From assembly GCA_900771325.1 (NCBI GenBank), contig CAAGNN010000092.1:1-17293 (forward strand): a DNA stretch of 17,293 bases. Direction: 5' to 3'. Below the pieces are notes generated by a model. The model worked only from the letters and a program-made list of their open reading frames with translations. It did no database searches and was not told the DNA's origin. The translations under genes and the position numbers were made by a program. Source of the DNA: Kiritimatiellia bacterium (lineage in GTDB: Bacteria; Verrucomicrobiota; Kiritimatiellia; RFP12; DVOR01). Of the stretch, positions 7,301 through 14,043 are shown one piece after another; position 1 is the stretch's first letter; every line of letters starts with the position of its first letter.

Positions 7301-8581
7301 ATGCCCCACGCCCTCTACATCCCCCGCGCCCGCCTCCTCGACCCCGCCTCCGCCACCGACCGCACCGGCGAGCTCTACGTCGACCCCCAGGGCCGCATCG
7401 CCCCCCGCCCCGACACCCTCCCCGAGGGCTGCGTCACCTTCGATCCCCCCGGCGAACTCCTCGTCACTCCCGGCCTCTGCGACCTCCACGTCCACTTCCG
7501 CGACCCCGGCCAGACCGACTCCGAGGACCTCGCCTCCGGTGCCGCCGCCGCTGCCAATGGCGGCTTCACCCGCGTGGTCACGATGCCCAACACCCTCCCG
7601 GCCACCGACGCCCCCGAGCTCGTCGCCCGCGCCAAGAACGCCGCGCTCCCCGTCTCCATCTACCCCTCCGCCTGCTGCACCCGCGCCCGCAATGGCAAGG
7701 TCCCCGCCGATCTCGAGGCCCTCGCCGCCGCCGGTGCCAGCTGCTTCACCGACGATGGCTCGATGGTCTCCAACCCCGAGGTGATGGACGCTGTGATGCG
7801 CCGCGCCAAGGCCCTCGGCCGCGTGGTGATGGACCACGCCGTCCGCCCCGAAATCCAAGCCGGCGGCGTCATCCGCGAGTGCCCCCTCGCCGAACGCCTC
7901 GGCCTCAAGGTCTTCCCCGCCGAGGCCGAAATCCAGGCCGTGCGCGATGATATCGCCGCCTGCCGCCGCACCGGCTGTCCCCTCCATATCCAGCACATCT
8001 CCTGCGCCGAAACCGTCCGCCTCGTCGCCGACGCCCGCCGCGAGGGCCTCCCGGTCACCGCCGAAATCACCCCCCACCACCTCGCCCTCGCCGCCGAAGA
8101 GATCCCCGGCGATGACGCCAACTGGCGAATGAACCCGCCCCTCGGCACCCGCGCCGACCGCGCCGCCCTCCGTCAGGCCCTCCTCGATGGCACCGTCGCC
8201 ATCTTCGCCACCGACCACGCCCCCCACACACCCGAAAGCAAATCCCACGGCTTCGGCAAGGGCCCCTTCGGCATCATCGGCCTCGAGACCGCCTTCGCCG
8301 TCACCTGGCACGAGATGGTCCTCAAGGACGGCCTCCCGCCCCTCGCCTGGGCCGCCTACTGGATCACCAACCCCAACCGCCTCCTCGGCCTCACCCCCCC
8401 CACCCTCGACCTCGGCCAGACCGCCGAACTCGCCCTCTTCGCCCCCGACCTCCCCTGGCAGATCTCCCCCGAGGCCCTCGCCTCCAAGTCCCACGACACC
8501 CCCTGGCTCGGCCAAACCCTCACCGGCCGTTGCCTCGCCACCTATCGCAACGGTGCCCTCCGCCACACCACCGGCAAGTAG
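7301..8581 (+). CDS. pyrC: Dihydroorotase
   Basis: Zinc amidohydrolase that closes N-carbamoyl-aspartate to dihydroorotate, the third step of pyrimidine synthesis. The 426 aa and motifs fit the long (class I, Aquifex/Bacillus-type) form. Metal ligands are His63 and His65 in DLHVHFRDPG, an Asp in FTDDG (151/152) where other classes use a carboxylated Lys, His179 in MDHA, His232 in IQHIS and the catalytic Asp305 in ATDHAPHT. Substrate-binding phrases VVTMPNTLP (92-100) and RMNPPLGT (276-283) are present. The frame stays open far upstream, but the ATG at 7301 is set by GGAG at 7291-7294 and by the family's usual N-terminus. It is the last gene of the plus-strand cluster; a hairpin element begins 15 nt after its stop. 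Confidence 0.96.
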   Translation: MPHALYIPRARLLDPASATDRTGELYVDPQGRIAPRPDTLPEGCVTFDPPGELLVTPGLCDLHVHFRDPGQTDSEDLASGAAAAANGGFTRVVTMPNTLPATDAPELVARAKNAALPVSIYPSACCTRARNGKVPADLEALAAAGASCFTDDGSMVSNPEVMDAVMRRAKALGRVVMDHAVRPEIQAGGVIRECPLAERLGLKVFPAEAEIQAVRDDIAACRRTGCPLHIQHISCAETVRLVADARREGLPVTAEITPHHLALAAEEIPGDDANWRMNPPLGTRADRAALRQALLDGTVAIFATDHAPHTPESKSHGFGKGPFGIIGLETAFAVTWHEMVLKDGLPPLAWAAYWITNPNRLLGLTPPTLDLGQTAELALFAPDLPWQISPEALASKSHDTPWLGQTLTGRCLATYRNGALRHTTGK

Positions 8582-8596
8582 CACCTGCGACTGTAC

Positions 8597-8675
8597 GCGG
8601 GGGCTTCTCGCCCCCGCACCCCTCGGGAGCGTGGGACGCTCCACCCCGGCGGCGGCACCCTTCGGGCACTGCCGC
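8597..8675 (+). repeat. Three-hairpin element, copy 1 (downstream of pyrC)
   Basis: Three successive stem-loops: GCGGGGGC-TTCTC-GCCCCCGC (8597-8617), GGAGCG-TGGGA-CGCTCC (8626-8642) and GCGGCA…TGCCGC with an inner CCC-TTC-GGG (8652-8675). It starts 15 nt after the pyrC stop and could end or protect the transcript; there is no T-run, so it is not a standard intrinsic terminator. Confidence 0.78.
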
Positions 8676-8816
8676 AAATGCTCGCCCCGGGACCTGCGGA
8701 GCAGGCCCTGCAAAACCTTCACGCTGCCCGTCCTGATGACCGCCGTCCCCGGTGGCCACCGCCGGTGAGCATTGTGCCGTGGACCACCCACCTTTCACAC
8801 CCGCCCCGGGTCCAAA

Positions 8817-8902
8817 GTCAACCCGGGGCGGGTCGAGGGTCAACCCGGGGCGGATCGAGGGTCAACCCGGGGCGGGTCGGGGGGCAACTCGGGGCGGAGC
8901 GG
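8817..8902 (+). repeat. 22-bp tandem repeat, four units
   Basis: Units start at 8817, 8839, 8861 and 8883 and read GTCAACCCGGGGCGGRTCGRGG with minor changes; the fourth is shorter and degenerate. A partial inverted copy, ACCCGCCCCGGGTC, precedes them at about 8799-8812. Confidence 0.85.
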
Positions 8903-8924
8903 ACTCGCTACGCTCGCGATGACA
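8901..8924 (-). repeat. Dispersed intergenic repeat motif (TGTCATC…GAGCGTAGCGA type)
   Basis: On the minus strand it reads TGTCATCGCGAGCGTAGCGA, close to the TGTCATCCTGAGCGAAGCGA motif found as an interspersed repeat in many unrelated bacterial genomes. It is fused to the 7-bp array that starts with its GATGACA end. Confidence 0.5.
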
Positions 8925-8945
8925 GAGGACAGATGACGGATGACA
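8918..8945 (+). repeat. Heptanucleotide tandem repeat, family B (GATGACR), copy 2
   Basis: Four 7-mers: GATGACA, GAGGACA, GATGACG, GATGACA, followed by GAAG as in copy 1 at 5482-5523. Confidence 0.85.
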
Positions 8946-8948
8946 GAA

Positions 8949-9026
8949 GCCGCCGTGCCCAGAGGGCGCGGCGGCCGGGGTGGAGCGCCCTGCGCTCCCG
9001 AGGGGTGTGGGGGCGAGAAGCCCCCA
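8949..9026 (-). repeat. Three-hairpin element, copy 2 (downstream of the PqiC-like gene)
   Basis: Inverted copy of 8599-8675 with roughly a dozen substitutions. Read on the minus strand, the stems are GGGGGC-TTCTC-GCCCCC (9025-9009), GGAGCGC-AGG-GCGCTCC (8998-8982) and GCCGCCG…CGGCGGC with an inner GCCC-TCT-GGGC. Several substitutions are paired so that the stems are kept. It begins about 14 nt after the stop of the minus-strand lipoprotein gene. Confidence 0.78.
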
Positions 9027-9040
9027 GGGGCACCAAGCCA

Positions 9041-9556
9041 CTAGCGAGCGAGCTCGGTGTAGGCTTCGAGGAGGGCGGCGGCGAGGGCGGCGCGGAGGTC
9101 GCGGGGGGAGGGGGCGGGGGGAAGGTCGCGGGCGGCAGAGGCTTCGCGGGGGGAGCCATCGGGGGCGGAGGTGGCGAGGCGGACGACGGCGCGGGGGGTG
9201 GCGGCGCGGTCATCGCGGCCGAAGGCGAGGACGGTAATGGCGGGGCGGCGGGGGGCGAGGCCAGGATCGCAAGCGGTGGCATCGCGGAGGGCGGCCTCGA
9301 TGGCGAGCTCGAGGGGCGCGTAGTAGGCGAGGCCTTGGACGGGGGTGACGGTGCCATCGGCGTGGAAGTGGAGGGGCCCGGAGGCGGAGCGGAGGTCGGC
9401 CGCGAGGCGGACGGCGGGGTGGAGGTTGCGGGCGACGGGGGTGGCCGGGGGATCGGCGACGGTGTAGCGGGGGAGGGAGGGGGTCTCGCGCGGACCGAGG
9501 CAGCCGGCGGAGAGGAGGAGCGCGAGGGCGAGGAGAGGGAGGACAAAGCGGGTCAT
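9041..9556 (-). CDS. PqiC-like ABC transport auxiliary lipoprotein
   Basis: A 171-aa lipoprotein. It has a signal peptide with lipobox LSAGC, giving lipidated Cys19. The body resembles the ABC-type transport auxiliary component family (PqiC/YmbA type), whose members are outer-membrane-anchored lipoproteins working with MCE proteins: a YTVADPP-like first strand, VRLAADLRSASG, then YAPLELAIEAALRDA and a C-terminal helix ALAAALLEAYTELAR. The match is by pattern and context, not a strong motif. It is the last gene of the Mla operon, 20 nt after mlaD. AAAGG about 8 nt before the ATG serves as ribosome-binding site. A three-hairpin element follows its stop. Confidence 0.7.
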   Translation of the reverse strand: MTRFVLPLLALALLLSAGCLGPRETPSLPRYTVADPPATPVARNLHPAVRLAADLRSASGPLHFHADGTVTPVQGLAYYAPLELAIEAALRDATACDPGLAPRRPAITVLAFGRDDRAATPRAVVRLATSAPDGSPREASAARDLPPAPSPRDLRAALAAALLEAYTELAR

Positions 9557-9576
9557 AGGTGGGACCTTTCGGGAGA

Positions 9577-10635
9577 TTATTCCTTGTCGTCGAAGATTAG
9601 GCGGGAGGGGCGCTCGCGGAGTTCGCCGATGAGGGCCTCGAGGGCGGCGGAGGTGCGGGCGAGGGCGGAGAGGGTCTGGGCGAGGTCGTCGCCGGAGGCC
9701 GGGGAGATGTTCTCGCGCAGGGAGCGGATGGTGCCGGTGGCCTCGGTGAGGAGGGGGGAGACATCGGCGAGGGTGGTATTGACCTGGGCAAGGGTCTTGT
9801 CGGCGCTCTGGACGAGGGCGGGGAGGGAGGCGCGGAGGTCGGCGGAGAGGTCGGCGAGCTGGGTGGAGAAGGTCTGAAGGTCCTTGCCGATGGCCTGACC
9901 GTCGAGGTTGGCGAGGAGGGCGTCGAGCTTCTCGAGCTCGGCGTTGAGGGATTCGCCAAGGGCGGTGAAGGTGGCGGTGAGCTTGGGGAGGTCGGCGCGG
10001 ACGATGGCGCCATCGGCGCTCTGGACAAGGGCGGTAAGGGCGTTGACGGCCTGGGAGAGGTCGAGGGCTTCGAGCTTGGCGGCGATCTTCTCGGCCACAG
10101 AGAGGAAGCTTTGGAGGGTGTTTGGGGCGGAGGGGACGTAGAGCTCGTCGGGGTGCCAGGGGACGAGGAGGGGCTTGGCCTCGGCGGCGAGGGCGCCATC
10201 GCGGAAGAGGTCGAGGTTGATGAAGACGGTTCCGGTGATGCCCTGCATCTCGAGGTTGGCGCGCAGGCCGCGCTTGAGCATCGCCTGGACGCGGTCGGCC
10301 CCGAAGTGGGGGTGGGCTTTGAGGTCGATGGAGCAGACCACGCGGATGTAGGAGAGGGCGCGGTGGATGCCGGGGGTGGAGAGGTCAATCTCCGGACGCT
10401 CGCCGTAGTGGCTGCCGGCAAAGCCGATCGCTTCAACCTTGCCAATCTTCATCCCGCGGAACTTGACCGGGCCGCCGACATCGAGGCCCTGGACGGAAGA
10501 GGCGAAGTAGGTCTCGAAGGTGAGCTTCTGGGCGAAGAGTTGGCTGCCGCCAAAGAGGATGCAGGCGAGGGCGAGAAGGCCAAAGCCGGTAAGGACGAAG
10601 AGGCCGATGGCAAAGTGGCGGGTGGAGGACTTCAT
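9577..10635 (-). CDS. mlaD: MlaD-family MCE protein (lipid-transport substrate-binding subunit)
   Basis: Inner-membrane-anchored periplasmic subunit of an Mla-type lipid transporter. One N-terminal membrane helix (residues 8-28, FAIGLFVLTGFGLLALACIL) is followed by one MCE domain (about 37-125) with the typical VQGLDVGGPVKFRGMKIGKV signature at 48-67. The remainder (about 160-345) is long, helical and rich in Leu, Ala, Thr and Asp with heptad-like spacing, probably forming a coiled-coil tube or needle as in MCE proteins with long tails. At 352 aa it is about twice the length of E. coli MlaD, so it may bridge further across the periplasm. It lies 18 nt downstream of the ATPase gene. The substrate, likely phospholipid, is inferred from family knowledge. 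Confidence 0.88.
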   Translation of the reverse strand: MKSSTRHFAIGLFVLTGFGLLALACILFGGSQLFAQKLTFETYFASSVQGLDVGGPVKFRGMKIGKVEAIGFAGSHYGERPEIDLSTPGIHRALSYIRVVCSIDLKAHPHFGADRVQAMLKRGLRANLEMQGITGTVFINLDLFRDGALAAEAKPLLVPWHPDELYVPSAPNTLQSFLSVAEKIAAKLEALDLSQAVNALTALVQSADGAIVRADLPKLTATFTALGESLNAELEKLDALLANLDGQAIGKDLQTFSTQLADLSADLRASLPALVQSADKTLAQVNTTLADVSPLLTEATGTIRSLRENISPASGDDLAQTLSALARTSAALEALIGELRERPSRLIFDDKE

Positions 10636-10653
10636 AGGGCGGGGCTCCGGGGG

Positions 10654-11418
10654 TTAGGCGTCGGCACCGTCGGCGCGGCGGTTGAAGAAGTTGCGGATGA
10701 CGGCGTGGGGGGATTCGTCGCGCAAATAGCGCGGAGGGCCTTGGTCGAGGACGCCTTGGGCGGCGCGGTCGAGGTAGATGGCGCGGTCGGCGATGGCCTC
10801 GATGCTGGCGAGCTCGTGGGAGATGATGACGACGGTCATGCCCAGCTCGCGCGAGAGGCGGCGGATGAGGGCGTCGAGGGTGGCGGCGGTGATGGGGTCG
10901 AGCCCGGCGCCGGGTTCGTCGAGGAAGAGGATGGGCGGATCGAGGGCCATCGCGCGGGCAATAGCGGCGCGCTTGCGTTGGCCGCCGGAGAGCTCGGAGG
11001 GCATCGCCTCGGCGCGCTCGAGAAGGCCGACTTGAGCGAGCTTCATCCGGGCAATCGCCTCGCGCAGGTCGCTCGGGAAGGGGGTAAACTCTTCGAGGGG
11101 AAGGAGGACGTTTTCGAGGACCGAGAGGTTGCCGAAGAGCGCGCCGCTCTGGTACATCATCCCGAAGGCGCGCAAGAGGCGTTCGCGCTCGGGGCCCTCG
11201 TCGGCGGTGGCATCCTGACCAAAGATGCGGATGGTGCCGGCGATGGGCGGAACTTGGCCGATGAGATGTTTGAGGAGGGTGGATTTGCCGCAGCCCGAGC
11301 CGCCGAGGATGAAGACAATCTCGCCGCGGTAGATTTGGAGGTTGACATCGGCCATCAGCTTGACGCCGTTGTAGCCGGTGGCCAGGTGCTCGCAGGAAAT
11401 GACGACCTCACGCTCCAT
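10654..11418 (-). CDS. mlaF: MlaF-type ABC transporter ATPase
   Basis: Cytoplasmic ATPase that powers the Mla lipid transporter through the MlaE permease. In 254 aa it has a complete ABC set: Walker A GGSGCGKST (39-47), Q-loop MMYQSGALFGNLSV (87-100) of the MlaF type, signature LSGGQ (143-147), Walker B ILFLDEP (163-169; Asp167, Glu168) and H-loop His201 in VVIISHE. The start is well supported by GGAGGT 6 nt before the ATG. It is in a tight operon, 22 nt after mlaE and 18 nt before mlaD. Confidence 0.93.
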   Translation of the reverse strand: MEREVVISCEHLATGYNGVKLMADVNLQIYRGEIVFILGGSGCGKSTLLKHLIGQVPPIAGTIRIFGQDATADEGPERERLLRAFGMMYQSGALFGNLSVLENVLLPLEEFTPFPSDLREAIARMKLAQVGLLERAEAMPSELSGGQRKRAAIARAMALDPPILFLDEPGAGLDPITAATLDALIRRLSRELGMTVVIISHELASIEAIADRAIYLDRAAQGVLDQGPPRYLRDESPHAVIRNFFNRRADGADA

Positions 11419-11440
11419 CTGCTACCTCCTTGCCCTGTGC

Positions 11441-12547
11441 CTACCAGCCCATCGCGTAGAAGACCCCCGAGAGCAGCCCCTCGAGGACGGCGAGCAGGAC
11501 GATGCCTGTGACAACCGCCGCCGTCGTGGCCGTGCCCACCGCCCCCGCATCGCGCCCCGCCCGCAGGCCCTGCCAGCAGCCGACGGCCGAGACCATAAAA
11601 CCGAAAAGGAAGGCCTTGGCCAGGCTGCCGAGGAGGTCGCCCAGCGCCACGAAGGCCTGGAGTTGGTCGAGGTAGTATTGCGGGGGGAAGCCGAGGACCG
11701 CCATCACCACCCAGCCGCCCAGGAGCCCGGCAGCCGTGGCGAAGAGCGAGAGGATGGGCAAGGCCAGCGTGCCGGCCACAATGCGCGGCAGGGCCAAGAA
11801 ACGTACCGGCTTGAGGCCCATCGTCTCGAGCGCGTCAATCTCTTCGTTGACCTTCATCGTGCCGAGCTCGGCGGCGAAGGCCGAGCCGGTGCGCCCGGCC
11901 ATCAGGATCGCCGTGATGATGAGCCCTAGTTCGCGCACCAGCGCAATGCCCACCAAGCCGCCCACAAAGCCCTCGCCGCCAAACATCTTCAGCGGAATGG
12001 CCGACTGGAAGGCCAAAATCAGCCCCAGGAGAAAACCGATGAGCGAAGTGACCGGCACCGCCTCCGCGCCGCAGCGCTGGAAGGCCAGGCGGCAATCGCC
12101 CCACCGAAAGCGCCGAGAGCCGAGAGAGCCCAGGCCGCAGATGACTTCGCCCAGGTAGGCCACCGCCGCGCCCCAGGCCGAAAACCCTTCGCAGACCCGC
12201 CGGCCAAGGGCCGAAACCGGGTTCTCGCGCGAAGCTTGCGCGCCGCGGACTTCGGGCGAAGCGGCCGCTTTGGTCTGGGCCTGCGCGTAGCCTTCCAGCC
12301 GCGCAGCAAGCTCGGGCAGGAGGTGCTCTAGGGTCAGCGTGATGCCGTGAGCGCGAGCGCGAGCCTGCAATGCCCAGAGGAAGGCGACCCCCGCGCCGTC
12401 GGCCACCGTGACGGCCGCGCAGTCGAGCGTCGGCGTGCCGGCGGCCCGTTCAGCCCAAAGCAACGCCCCCTCGCGGCAGAGCGTGGCCACCGCCTCCTGC
12501 GTTAAGGCCGCAGGCAGGGTGGGACGCGGGGCGAGGGGGCGAGCCAT
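11441..12547 (-). CDS. mlaE: STAS-MlaE fusion permease
   Basis: Transmembrane subunit of the Mla lipid ABC transporter, 368 aa. Residues about 5-90 look like a STAS domain (TLDCAAVTVADGAGVAFLWAL at 39-59), the role played by separate MlaB in E. coli. From about 125 comes the MlaE permease, with the conserved block VRELGLIITAILMAGRTGSAFAAELGTMKVNEEIDALETMG followed by hydrophobic segments to the C-terminus. The open frame continues upstream into the preceding gene, but ATG 12547 gives the correct N-terminus and avoids overlap; no clear Shine-Dalgarno sequence precedes it, and the 17-nt gap suggests translational coupling to the upstream gene. Confidence 0.9.
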   Translation of the reverse strand: MARPLAPRPTLPAALTQEAVATLCREGALLWAERAAGTPTLDCAAVTVADGAGVAFLWALQARARAHGITLTLEHLLPELAARLEGYAQAQTKAAASPEVRGAQASRENPVSALGRRVCEGFSAWGAAVAYLGEVICGLGSLGSRRFRWGDCRLAFQRCGAEAVPVTSLIGFLLGLILAFQSAIPLKMFGGEGFVGGLVGIALVRELGLIITAILMAGRTGSAFAAELGTMKVNEEIDALETMGLKPVRFLALPRIVAGTLALPILSLFATAAGLLGGWVVMAVLGFPPQYYLDQLQAFVALGDLLGSLAKAFLFGFMVSAVGCWQGLRAGRDAGAVGTATTAAVVTGIVLLAVLEGLLSGVFYAMGW

Positions 12548-12564
12548 AGCGGCTGACCAAGGGA

Positions 12565-13683
12565 TTAGAGGCGCCGGCTGGAGCGCTCCTTGGCCTCCTT
12601 CTGTTCGCGATTGACGCGCAGGAGCAGGATCTTCATCTCCGGGGCGTTGCTCTCGCGGTTGTCGTAGATCTTGCGCAGGTAGCCCGAGGGAATGGCCTTG
12701 CCCCACTGCTTGACGAGCGCGTCGGCGCTAGCGGCGGAGCAGAGCTTCTCGAGGCTGGCCACGAAGCGCTGCATCACGGCCTTCTTCTGGGACTTGGCCG
12801 CCGAAGTGTTGGCCGAGAGGAGGACGAGGCAATCGGCTTCCAGATACTTCTCGATGAGCGCGCGGCGGTCGGAAGCCTTCTTGGTGATGGCGGCAATCTC
12901 CTCTTCGGAGAGGTTCTCGAAGTCCTCGGTGGAGATTTCGTCGCTCTCCTCCTCGCCCTGGGAGCCGGCTGCAGCGGCGGCGGCCTTGGCGGCAACCTCC
13001 TCGGCGCGGGCCTTGTTCTTGGCGGCGGTGTCGGCGAAGGACCCCTTGGCCGCCGGGCGGACGTAGGGGACTGCGGGCGGCTCTGGCTTGGCCGGGGGCG
13101 TATAGGTGTAATCGGCCTCCTCAAAGAGGGCCGTCGCCTCGCCCGTACCGGAGCTCGACTCGTTGAAGGAGCCCTTTGAGGAAGCCGCCTTCAGCTCCTT
13201 GGCCTTCTTCTGGGCGGCAATCTTGGCGTCCAGCCCGGTGCCGTTGGCATACTGCTTGGCGATCTTGGCTTCGAGCGCGCTGGGCTTCTTCCCGCCCGAG
13301 GCCTTGGTCCCCTTCGCGGCGGCATCGAGGGTGGGCGTGTCGTCGCTGCCGATGGTGGCGCCCGCTTCGTCGGAGACCTCCCCACCCTGCATCGCCGGGT
13401 CGTTCTTCGCCGCTTCACGCGCCGTGGCCATCGCCCCGGCAACGGCCGACTCGACCTTGAAGCGGCTGGCAATCTGCCCATTGATGAGAATGACGTTCCC
13501 TTCGCGCGTGACCGAGTAGGGTGCCTTCACGTAGAGCCCGTCGATGAAGACCGCGCCCTTGTCCACGCGCTTGCCGGCCGCCTCCTTGCCGAACAACTGC
13601 ACGGCCATCTCGGAGACACCCTCCGTGGCCGAAAGCGTCATTGCCCCGCAGAGGGCCAACCCCAACAGCAACTGTTTAACCAT
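12565..13683 (-). CDS. Exported protein of unknown function at the head of the Mla operon
   Basis: I do not recognise a named family. The 372-aa product has a Sec signal peptide (residues 1 to about 19, MVKQLLLGLALCGAMTLSA). A short conserved-looking block at 45-70 (VFIDGLYVKAPYSV, then VILINGQ) resembles a recurring phrase I associate with secreted PVC-group proteins. A long low-complexity stretch (about 80-250) is rich in Ala, Lys, Ser, Glu and Pro. A charged helical C-terminal region (250-372) begins ISTEDFENLSEEEIAAITKKA. It has no membrane helix beyond the signal. GGGAG about 9 nt before the ATG is the ribosome-binding site. The 17-nt gap to mlaE suggests cotranscription and a possible periplasmic role near the Mla complex; this link is inference only. 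Confidence 0.75.
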   Translation of the reverse strand: MVKQLLLGLALCGAMTLSATEGVSEMAVQLFGKEAAGKRVDKGAVFIDGLYVKAPYSVTREGNVILINGQIASRFKVESAVAGAMATAREAAKNDPAMQGGEVSDEAGATIGSDDTPTLDAAAKGTKASGGKKPSALEAKIAKQYANGTGLDAKIAAQKKAKELKAASSKGSFNESSSGTGEATALFEEADYTYTPPAKPEPPAVPYVRPAAKGSFADTAAKNKARAEEVAAKAAAAAAGSQGEEESDEISTEDFENLSEEEIAAITKKASDRRALIEKYLEADCLVLLSANTSAAKSQKKAVMQRFVASLEKLCSAASADALVKQWGKAIPSGYLRKIYDNRESNAPEMKILLLRVNREQKEAKERSSRRL

Positions 13684-14043
13684 CTTTTCGCTCCCTTTTC
13701 AGCACGCGCTCCAGGCGCCTGCAACCTCACAAAAAAGCCCCATCCAGGCGTAACGCTTCCTTCTCCGGAAGCCCTGGCGATCTAAGGTGACAGCCCCTCG
13801 CCCGACTGCCCGGTGCGGCCTGCGCGGCCACGCCAATCGAGTCGAGCCCTGGAGCCATCCTAAAAACGTGTAGGCCGGAAAAATGTCAGCCGATTCGCGC
13901 TTAGGACAGGGCGCACTACATTGAGCGGTTTCCCGCAAATGGGTTCCTGCGCCGCCGCGAGCACGCTCCCCCTCACGCCCCCAACCGGGGACGCACACGG
14001 GGTGCTTCTGCTCTACGGCGCGCAACATCACAATCCTTCTCCC
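13684..14043. other. 360-bp intergenic region between pheT and the Mla operon
   Basis: No convincing gene: the only sizeable minus-strand frame (13699-14031) is rich in Arg, Gly and Cys and looks like chance. It should carry the pheT 3' end and the promoter of the operon, but no clear -35/-10 pair was found. The visible structures are the hairpin with T-run at 13731-13777, the palindrome CAGGCGCCTG at 13712-13721 and CCCCC-AACC-GGGG near 13978-13990. No tRNA, RNase P, SRP or tmRNA signature was seen. Confidence 0.6.
13731..13777 (-). terminator. Hairpin followed by a T-run: terminator or leader attenuator
   Basis: On the minus strand: CCAGG-GCTTCC-GGAGAA-GGAAGC-gttacg-CCTGG, then ATGGGGC and TTTTTT. 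The inner stem of 6 bp and outer stem of 5 bp are perfect, with a one-sided 6-nt bulge. The 7-nt distance to the T-run is longer than ideal. It is 48 nt before the first gene of the operon and about 270 nt after pheT, so it could end pheT transcripts or control entry into the Mla operon. Confidence 0.4.

Larger units (their letters stand above)
8582..9040. other. Repeat-packed non-coding region between convergent genes
   Basis: No credible gene. It holds, in order, a three-hairpin element (8597-8675), a hairpin GGGaCCTGC-GGA-GCAGGCCC (8689-8708), a perfect 12-bp palindrome CGGTGGCCACCG (8750-8761), a 22-bp tandem repeat (8817-8902), a dispersed-repeat motif (8901-8924), a 7-bp repeat (8918-8945) and the inverted copy of the three-hairpin element (8949-9026). 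Confidence 0.8.

Noticed and set aside
7139..8791. 550-aa Gly/Glu/Ala-rich frame opposite pyrC
   Set aside because: Composition is typical of antisense reading of GC-rich codons; pyrC on the plus strand has all active-site residues.
8678..9877. 399-aa plus-strand frame through the repeat region
   Set aside because: It runs through tandem repeats and antisense to the PqiC-like and mlaD genes and is Gly/Glu/Arg-rich with no domain.
12548..12706. N-terminal extension of mlaE by 53 codons
   Set aside because: It would overlap the upstream exported-protein gene, and its sequence does not resemble a STAS or MlaE N-terminus.
13699..14031. 110-aa minus-strand frame in the pheT-Mla gap
   Set aside because: Arg/Gly/Cys-rich with no ribosome-binding site or recognisable fold; it would have to include the hairpin and T-run.
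13684..14043. Possible riboswitch or housekeeping RNA in the 360-bp gap
   Set aside because: Short purine-rich motifs such as GCGGGAAACC suggested a c-di-GMP-type switch, but the rest of the consensus is missing; no RNase P, tmRNA, SRP or tRNA features were found.
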